This document shows, in pieces, positions 6,496 through 11,429 of a stretch of 11,429 nucleotides of DNA. The notes beneath the pieces are model-generated. The model was not told where the DNA came from. It worked only from the letters and a program-made list of their open reading frames with translations, and made no database searches. Source of the DNA: JAUVIB01 sp964424545 (GTDB taxonomy: Bacteria > Calditrichota > Calditrichia > Calditrichales > Calditrichaceae). The stretch is from the NCBI GenBank assembly GCA_964424545.1, contig CAYRJN010000121.1:1-11429 (forward strand). The letters run 5' to 3'. Position 1 is the first letter of the stretch. The number at the start of each line of letters is the position of its first letter. The translations under genes were made by a program, and so were the position numbers.

Positions 6496-8328
6496 ATGAG
6501 TGAAGTATTAATCGAATGTGTGCCCAATTTTTCGGAAGGCCGAGACAAAACCATTATAAAACAGATCACCGATGTTATTGAAGCGGTTGAGGGCGTCAAG
6601 CTGTTGGATGTTGATCCAGGGGAGGAGATGAATCGTACCGTTGTTACCTTTATCGGGAATAAAGCGGGCGTCACGGAAGCGGCGTTTAAGGCGATTCAAA
6701 AAGCGTCGGAATTGATCGATATGTCCAAACATCACGGTTCTCATCCGCGCATGGGCGCGACGGATGTTTGCCCCTTCGTACCGGTCAGCGGAATTTCAAC
6801 CGAAGAGTGCGTCGAATTGTCAAAAGAAGTTGCCCGGCGCGTGGGCGAAGAACTGCACATTCCCGTTTATTTATACGAAAAATCGGCGCAGAAACCGCAA
6901 AGGCAGAATCTCGCGGTAATCCGCAAGGGCGAATATGAAGCGCTGCCGGAGAAATTGAGAGACCCTCAGTGGAAACCCGATTTCGGACCGGCTGAATTTA
7001 ATAAAAAAGCAGGCGCTACGGTTATCGGCGTGCGGGAATTTTTGATTGCTTATAATATAAATTTGAATACGAGAGAGAGTAAATATGCAACGGATATCGC
7101 ATTTGAGCTGCGTGAAAAAGGTCGTTCCGCGCGACGTGGGAACATAAAGCCGTTCTATTTTAAAGGATGGGAAATTCCAAAATATCGCAAGGGAAGTTAT
7201 CCCTGCGGCAATTGCGATTTTATCGGAAAAACAATTAATGAAACCATCGATCATTGTAAAAAAGCCCATGATTACAACCTATCCGACCTCTTGCGGGTGA
7301 ATGGTATCAATGCCGAGCATCCCGAAGGAAAATCGGTGAAAAAACCCGGCTTATTCAGTCACTGTAAAGCTATTGGCTGGTTGGTTCCTGAATACGGCAG
7401 GGCTCAAATTTCCATAAATCTAACAAATTATAAAGAAACGCCGATGCATGATGTCTTGGAAGCGGCGCGCCGCTTAGCCGCTGAACGAGGGCTTGTCGTT
7501 ACGGGCAGCGAGATTGTCGGTATGGCGCCTTATCCCGCTATATTGGAAACGGGAAAATTTTATTTGCGCAAGCAGAGCCGTTCAACGGGCGTACCGGTAA
7601 AAGATATCATCGATACGGCGATTCAATCTTTGGGTTTAAACGATATTGCCGATTTTGTTCCCGAAGAACGTATTCTCGGGCTGCCGAAGATAAATCAGGC
7701 TCCGCTTGTTAAAATGAGCGTTAGTGATTTTATCGACGAGGTTTCACGCGAATCGGCGGCGCCGGGAGGCGGTTCCATTGCCGCGTTGTCCGGGGCACTC
7801 GGCGCGGCGTTGTCCTCTATGGTGAGCAATCTTACGGCCAATATGCGGGGCAACGAAAATGTTGACGACATTTTAACGGAAGCTGCGAATAAAGCGCAGG
7901 TTTTGAAAGATGCGTTAACCGCCGCTGTTGACGAAGATACCAATGCGTTTAACGCTTATATGGAAGCGCGCCGTTTACCGGCAAAAACAGCGCAAGAAAA
8001 AGCGCATCGTGAAGCGGAAATGGAGAAGGGTTTAAAATTAGCGGTTAATATTCCGTTAAAAACGGCCGAAAATAGTTATAGAGCTATTAAAATCGCTGAA
8101 ACGGTTGTAAAGTACGGCAACCCCCATTCCATAACGGATGTGGGAGTGGGGGCGCAAATTGCCTTTACCGGCGTCAAGGGCGGGATTTATAATGTCTTAA
8201 TCAATTTAAAAGATATACGGGATCAGGCTTTTGTAGCCGAGATGAAAAAAAGATGCGTCGAATTGGAAGAGAAAGCAAAAGCGTTGCTGCAAAAAATCGC
8301 CGCTCAGGTTGAAGAAAAAATAGAATGA
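6496..8328 (+). CDS. ftcD: Bifunctional glutamate formimidoyltransferase / formimidoyl-THF cyclodeaminase
   Basis: A 610-residue fusion. The formiminotransferase part covers about residues 1-400 (ECVPNFSEGRD at 7-17; HHGSHPRMGATDVCPFVPV at 79-97 with the catalytic-type H83). It moves the formimino group of formiminoglutamate to tetrahydrofolate. The cyclodeaminase part (about 405-600; AAPGGGSIAALSGALG at 421-436, DEDTNAFNAYMEA, GNPHSITDVGVG at 541-552) then releases ammonia to give 5,10-methenyl-THF. Between GRSARRGN (209-216) and KPGLFSHCKAIGW (283-295) is an insert of about 65 residues with C237-x2-C240-x12-H253-x4-H258, a C2H2 zinc-finger-like spacing; I believe related inserts occur in Bacteroidota homologues. 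The start is taken at ATG 6496, with GGAG (6485-6488) 7 bases before; an in-frame ATG at 6481 overlaps that site. The stop overlaps the next gene by ATGA. No other histidine-degradation gene is in view. Confidence 0.95.
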   Translation: MSEVLIECVPNFSEGRDKTIIKQITDVIEAVEGVKLLDVDPGEEMNRTVVTFIGNKAGVTEAAFKAIQKASELIDMSKHHGSHPRMGATDVCPFVPVSGISTEECVELSKEVARRVGEELHIPVYLYEKSAQKPQRQNLAVIRKGEYEALPEKLRDPQWKPDFGPAEFNKKAGATVIGVREFLIAYNINLNTRESKYATDIAFELREKGRSARRGNIKPFYFKGWEIPKYRKGSYPCGNCDFIGKTINETIDHCKKAHDYNLSDLLRVNGINAEHPEGKSVKKPGLFSHCKAIGWLVPEYGRAQISINLTNYKETPMHDVLEAARRLAAERGLVVTGSEIVGMAPYPAILETGKFYLRKQSRSTGVPVKDIIDTAIQSLGLNDIADFVPEERILGLPKINQAPLVKMSVSDFIDEVSRESAAPGGGSIAALSGALGAALSSMVSNLTANMRGNENVDDILTEAANKAQVLKDALTAAVDEDTNAFNAYMEARRLPAKTAQEKAHREAEMEKGLKLAVNIPLKTAENSYRAIKIAETVVKYGNPHSITDVGVGAQIAFTGVKGGIYNVLINLKDIRDQAFVAEMKKRCVELEEKAKALLQKIAAQVEEKIE

Positions 8329-8945
8329 CAGGTTTAAGGGGAAATAAAAAAATCGCTATGGATATAGATAAATTAGTTGAAGAAAAGACCAAATATTTAA
8401 CAAAAAATCGCATTTTAAGATTTTCCGATGAAGAATTAAAAAATTTGCGAACAGACGAAGCGCAGCATTTTATTCGTACGATGGAGCGTAACATATTAAT
8501 GCGTTTGCCGGAAGATGAGATAGCTTTTTTTGAATGGCTTAAAGAAAATGACCCGCTAATTTGGGATGATATATGGGATGGCGAAGAAGATGTTTATAAT
8601 GTAAGTCTCGATTTGCTCTCCCAATTTGTTGGCAATAAAAACGGTTTTCCCATTTGCGACCTGATAGAGCAGCCTAATTATTGGTTTGTGGTGGAGCATA
8701 TCAAACCGAAAGGTATGGAACAGGTAGACGCTATTTTCGAAAAACTGGAAAAAGGTCAAGCCTTGGCCGGTATGGAATTATTTCTTGTCGAAATTACACA
8801 GGCTCCGATGGATATTTGGCATTTTTCTTATAAATATGATTTTAGTATTAAAGCGGTTAAAGCGATGATTGAAGAAATGGTGTATAACGGTTGGATTACT
8901 CATCTAAAGTCCCGCGAAGATTTGGTAAAATATGTGGACATATAA
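8325..8945 (+). CDS. Hypothetical protein, translationally coupled to ftcD
   Basis: A 206-residue protein I do not recognise. Its ATG overlaps the ftcD stop as ATGA, so it is probably made from the same message. A second in-frame ATG at 8358 gives a 195-residue form; AAGGGG at 8336-8341 is 16 bases from it, too far for a normal ribosome site, so the choice is not settled. The protein is soluble and acidic, with no signal peptide or membrane segment. It is predicted by eye to be largely helical, with an N-terminal charged helix, a Trp/Asp-rich middle (WLKENDPLIWDDIWDGEED) and a C-terminal helical unit (IKAVKAMIEEMVYNGWITHL) that has a winged-helix-like look but no clear signature. No catalytic or metal motif is visible. 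Being next to ftcD does not prove a folate role. Confidence 0.8.
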   Translation: MTGLRGNKKIAMDIDKLVEEKTKYLTKNRILRFSDEELKNLRTDEAQHFIRTMERNILMRLPEDEIAFFEWLKENDPLIWDDIWDGEEDVYNVSLDLLSQFVGNKNGFPICDLIEQPNYWFVVEHIKPKGMEQVDAIFEKLEKGQALAGMELFLVEITQAPMDIWHFSYKYDFSIKAVKAMIEEMVYNGWITHLKSREDLVKYVDI

Positions 8946-9083
8946 AAACAAAAAACAGATTGGGGAGAAGAACGCCGCAGATTGATTTTTTTGGATATAA
9001 ACCTCGCTTTTAAGTTATAGTTTTTTACATGTCGTTAGGGCAAAATTTCTTCTTTATTTATGAGGTATTGTGTTATACCGCAA

Positions 9084-9111
9084 TTGTCGGCAACAAATAT
9101 GTATATATATT
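9084..9111 (+). promoter_or_regulatory. Candidate promoter for the lytic transglycosylase gene
   Basis: TTGTCG (9084-9089) is followed after 16 bases by TATATT (9106-9111), 34 bases before the start at 9146. Just upstream is a small inverted repeat, GGTAT (9064-9068) with ATACC (9075-9079), which could be an operator or chance. The TATATAT run makes several alternative -10 boxes possible. Confidence 0.3.
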
Positions 9112-9145
9112 TTAACTATGCTCATTGTAAACGCGAAGGGTTGTA

Positions 9146-11305
9146 ATGTTTAATCGCCTCATTGCGCTGCTCATAATTCTGCTTTATGTAAACGTCCCCG
9201 CGACAAATGCCGGTTTTGCATTGTTTTCATCCGGTGATGATATCGCCAAAGCAGACAGCCTTTACGGGGCTTCGGATTATGCTTCCGCCTTACATTTTTA
9301 TAAACAAGCCATTGCCCAATCTGAATTCAACAATACAGATGAGATGCGTTTTAAAATAGCTTATGCGCTGTATAAAACCGGCGATTATGAAAAAAGCGCT
9401 GCACTCTTTCGCTCGCTCTATGAAAAAATGTCTTTATTGCCGGACTTTGCGCGCTTTTTATATATAAAAAGTTTGTGGAAATTTGATAAAAACAGCGCAG
9501 CGCAAGAAAGTATAATGTATCTCAAAGACTATAAAAACAACAGTCTCGATGATTCTCTGTTTATTCCCCTTGCCGATTATTTATTCGAGCAGGAAGATTA
9601 TGCCCGAGCCCGCCAATACTATTTGGCCGCCAAAAGGAGAAATTTTGACAAATCAAAACGCGCGTATTTGCGAATACGAGCGGCTATTTCTATTTGCAAG
9701 ACGGGGAATCAGGCCAAAGCTTTTGAAGAATATTACCAAATAATAAAAAAGCTCTCTTCCTATTCGGAGACATTTGAATTAACACAAATTATCAAGGAAA
9801 AATATCCGCAGTTTTTTAAAGACCATTTCTTTAAAATTGTGGATGTCTATCTTGCAAACAGAAAATACAGCGCCTTACAGAGCCTGCTCGAAGATTATAT
9901 AAAAAAACAGAATGATCCCTTAAATATCGAAAAAGCGCGTTATTATCTAATCAGAATTTACTACGCGAGAGGTAAATACCGAACAGCCTTGTATGGATTT
10001 AATAACCTGTTAAACAGTTTACAGAATAAAAAACTTGAGCCTCATATCCGACTTTATCGCGCTCGAATTTTTATTCGTTTGGATAAAAAACAAGAATCCA
10101 TCGACGCTTATCTGGATTACGCACATCGTTATCCGACGCGGAGAATAGCGCCGCAGGCCGTTTGGAAATCCGCCTGGATTTATGAGGAAATGAATGATTT
10201 GCCCTCGGCTATGAATTTATACGAAGAATTGATACAGCGCTGGCCGCGTAATTCATTAAGGAAAGAGGCGCAATTCAGGCTCGGTCTGGACTATTATAGG
10301 CTTGAACAATATGAAAAAGCCGATTCCGTTTTTAATTTGGTTGCCAAAAAGCGCTGGAAAGATCTGCACATTACAAGAGCTCAATACTGGCAATCTTTGT
10401 GTAAAGACAAAATGAATAATTCGGCCGCCGCAATCGCCATACGCGGCAAGCTTTCAGATGATCCATGGATGAATTATTATACAATGAAGAGTTACCTAAA
10501 AGATCGCGATATGGAGGATATTATTTTCACGCTTAGGAGCAGGGAAGACGACGACGCGCCGCCGGAAGGCGATAACGCACTGTTAATAAATCTGGTAAAC
10601 AATTTTGAAAAATTTTTCCTCGTTGAAGATTTGCTGGGAATCCGTTATGCCAATTGTGTTTTGGAAAATATGAAACTGCGCGCAAAATCGTTAACTGAAT
10701 GGATTAATCTGGCGGAAATGTACAAAAAAATAGCGGCCTATAATAAAGCATATCGTGTTTATGATTACATTAATAAAAAATATTACGCAGACGTTAAATA
10801 TTCGGATAAATTTTTTATTTTAAAAGAACGCTTCCCATATTATTACGATGACATAATTGAAAAATATTCGCAGCGCAATAATGTTTCCAAAGAATTGGTT
10901 CTATCGATAGTTAAACGGGAAAGCGTATTTGACGCGCAGGCGCACTCTTTAGCCAATGCTTACGGTTTAATGCAAATTATCCCCTCGACAGCCAAAGAAC
11001 TCGCCGTTTTACTAAATGAAGATTATCGCGATCCTCAACAGTTGCTTGATCCTGAGTTTAACGTTAAATTGGGCTCTTATTATCTCAAACGCTTGTTAAA
11101 ACGATACGACAATCGTTACGAATTGGTATTGTCCGCTTACAATGCGGGCCCGCATCGCGTAAAAACATGGTTGAAATTAAAAGATTCGGACATGCAGGAT
11201 ATATATATCGAAAATATTGAATTTAACGAAACAAGAAATTATGTGCGCATTGTTTTAAAAAACTTTTGGGCTTACCAATTATTGAATTATAGTTTTCGTT
11301 CCTGA
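9146..11305 (+). CDS. Slt-type soluble lytic murein transglycosylase with N-terminal helical repeats
   Basis: A 719-residue secreted protein. An N-terminal signal peptide (hydrophobic core RLIALLIILLYV, probable cleavage after ATNA at residue 22) sends it to the periplasm. Residues about 33-550 are a chain of TPR-like helix pairs, for example around 34-60, 74-95, 143-165, 301-328, 337-365 and 374-400, forming a superhelix like that of E. coli Slt70. The catalytic SLT domain is at about 568-712: KRESVFD with catalytic E592, YGLMQIIPSTA (606-616), LSAYNAGPHRVKTW (662-675) and ETRNYVRIVLKNFW (695-708). It should cut the MurNAc-GlcNAc bond of peptidoglycan, leaving 1,6-anhydro-MurNAc ends, in wall turnover or recycling. 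The start is ATG 9146 with AAGGG (9136-9140) 5 bases upstream. It is a little longer than Slt70, and all key motifs are present. Confidence 0.93.
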   Translation: MFNRLIALLIILLYVNVPATNAGFALFSSGDDIAKADSLYGASDYASALHFYKQAIAQSEFNNTDEMRFKIAYALYKTGDYEKSAALFRSLYEKMSLLPDFARFLYIKSLWKFDKNSAAQESIMYLKDYKNNSLDDSLFIPLADYLFEQEDYARARQYYLAAKRRNFDKSKRAYLRIRAAISICKTGNQAKAFEEYYQIIKKLSSYSETFELTQIIKEKYPQFFKDHFFKIVDVYLANRKYSALQSLLEDYIKKQNDPLNIEKARYYLIRIYYARGKYRTALYGFNNLLNSLQNKKLEPHIRLYRARIFIRLDKKQESIDAYLDYAHRYPTRRIAPQAVWKSAWIYEEMNDLPSAMNLYEELIQRWPRNSLRKEAQFRLGLDYYRLEQYEKADSVFNLVAKKRWKDLHITRAQYWQSLCKDKMNNSAAAIAIRGKLSDDPWMNYYTMKSYLKDRDMEDIIFTLRSREDDDAPPEGDNALLINLVNNFEKFFLVEDLLGIRYANCVLENMKLRAKSLTEWINLAEMYKKIAAYNKAYRVYDYINKKYYADVKYSDKFFILKERFPYYYDDIIEKYSQRNNVSKELVLSIVKRESVFDAQAHSLANAYGLMQIIPSTAKELAVLLNEDYRDPQQLLDPEFNVKLGSYYLKRLLKRYDNRYELVLSAYNAGPHRVKTWLKLKDSDMQDIYIENIEFNETRNYVRIVLKNFWAYQLLNYSFRS

Positions 11306-11363
11306 AAAATAGAAGAACGCACGCTTTTTAAGTCAAAATTACGGTCTTAATCAAAGGTGAAAT

Positions 11364-11429
11364 ATGCATGTTTATAATCTAATAAATTATTTATATCTCC
11401 GCTTAAAATTTCAATTGATTCTTATTTGT
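11364..11429 (+). CDS. Start of an unidentified gene, cut by the window edge
   Basis: An open frame starts at ATG 11364 with a good ribosome site (AAAGGTG, 11353-11359) 4 bases upstream, and stays open for 22 codons to the window end. The visible residues begin MHVYNLINYLYLR and continue LKFQLILIC, a hydrophobic, aromatic-rich stretch that could be the first membrane segment of a membrane protein. The ATG at 11368 is in another frame and closes within five codons. Too little is visible to name a family. Confidence 0.5.
   Translation, partial: MHVYNLINYLYLRLKFQLILIC

Noticed and set aside
6871..7269. A 132-codon minus-strand open frame inside ftcD
   Set aside because: It lies antisense within a well-supported gene and shows no family motif; the same applies to the minus-strand frames within panC and mnmA.
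8996..9026. Possible terminator after the hypothetical gene (TATAAAC with GTTATA, then six T)
   Set aside because: The stem is short, bulged and nearly all A-T, so it is not convincing despite the T-run.
1..11429. CRISPR array, tRNA, rRNA, insertion sequence or prophage
   Set aside because: Reading both strands showed no regularly spaced repeats, cloverleaf, rRNA stretch, transposase or phage gene.

Overview
This 11.4 kb window is moderately AT-rich (about 40% G+C by eye) bacterial chromosome with ordinary housekeeping genes. I see no phage or plasmid genes, transposase, CRISPR array, rRNA or tRNA. A lipoprotein, a periplasmic lytic transglycosylase and a promoter with the Bacteroidota-type -7 box (TAnnTTTG) point to a Gram-negative of the Bacteroidota/FCB neighbourhood (Bacteroidota, Ignavibacteriota, Calditrichota, Cloacimonadota and relatives). 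The phylum is an inference and is not proven.

Layout. Positions 3-896 (+) hold the 3' part of a secreted lipoprotein of the endonuclease/exonuclease/phosphatase fold, cut by the window edge. Facing it on the minus strand is a two-gene unit (1850 to 940): a VanZ-like membrane protein, then a flavin-reductase-like FMN protein. A gene-free stretch of 537 bases (1851-2387) carries what looks like a worn copy of a dispersed repeat, a hairpin and a good promoter. The plus-strand run 2388-5648 encodes an RsbW/SpoIIAB-type ATPase (anti-sigma-like), mnmA (tRNA U34 thiolation), panB and panC (two steps of pantothenate synthesis). mnmA-panB-panC are packed tightly enough to be one operon. A NudF-like Nudix hydrolase (6205 to 5657, minus) converges on panC with 8 bases between them. 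Plus-strand genes then follow: a fused formimidoyltransferase-cyclodeaminase (ftcD), an unrecognised protein overlapping it by ATGA, a TPR-rich Slt-type lytic transglycosylase (9146-11305), and the first 22 codons of another gene running off the right edge.

How the genes work together. PanB and PanC make pantoate and then pantothenate for coenzyme A. FtcD moves the formimino group of formiminoglutamate (from histidine degradation) into the folate one-carbon pool; no hut genes are in the window. MnmA acts in tRNA modification, and its three cysteines fit the iron-sulfur CXXC class. The Nudix enzyme probably cleans up ADP-ribose. The lytic transglycosylase and the lipoprotein act in the envelope.

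I did not find a clear undescribed multi-gene system. The points most worth a second look are the C2H2-like Cys/His motif in an insert of FtcD, the unknown protein translationally joined to FtcD, the CXXC-type MnmA and the repeat relic near 2044-2071. Three probable starts differ from the longest open frames: the lipoprotein starts before the window, the ATPase at 2388, and ftcD at 6496.
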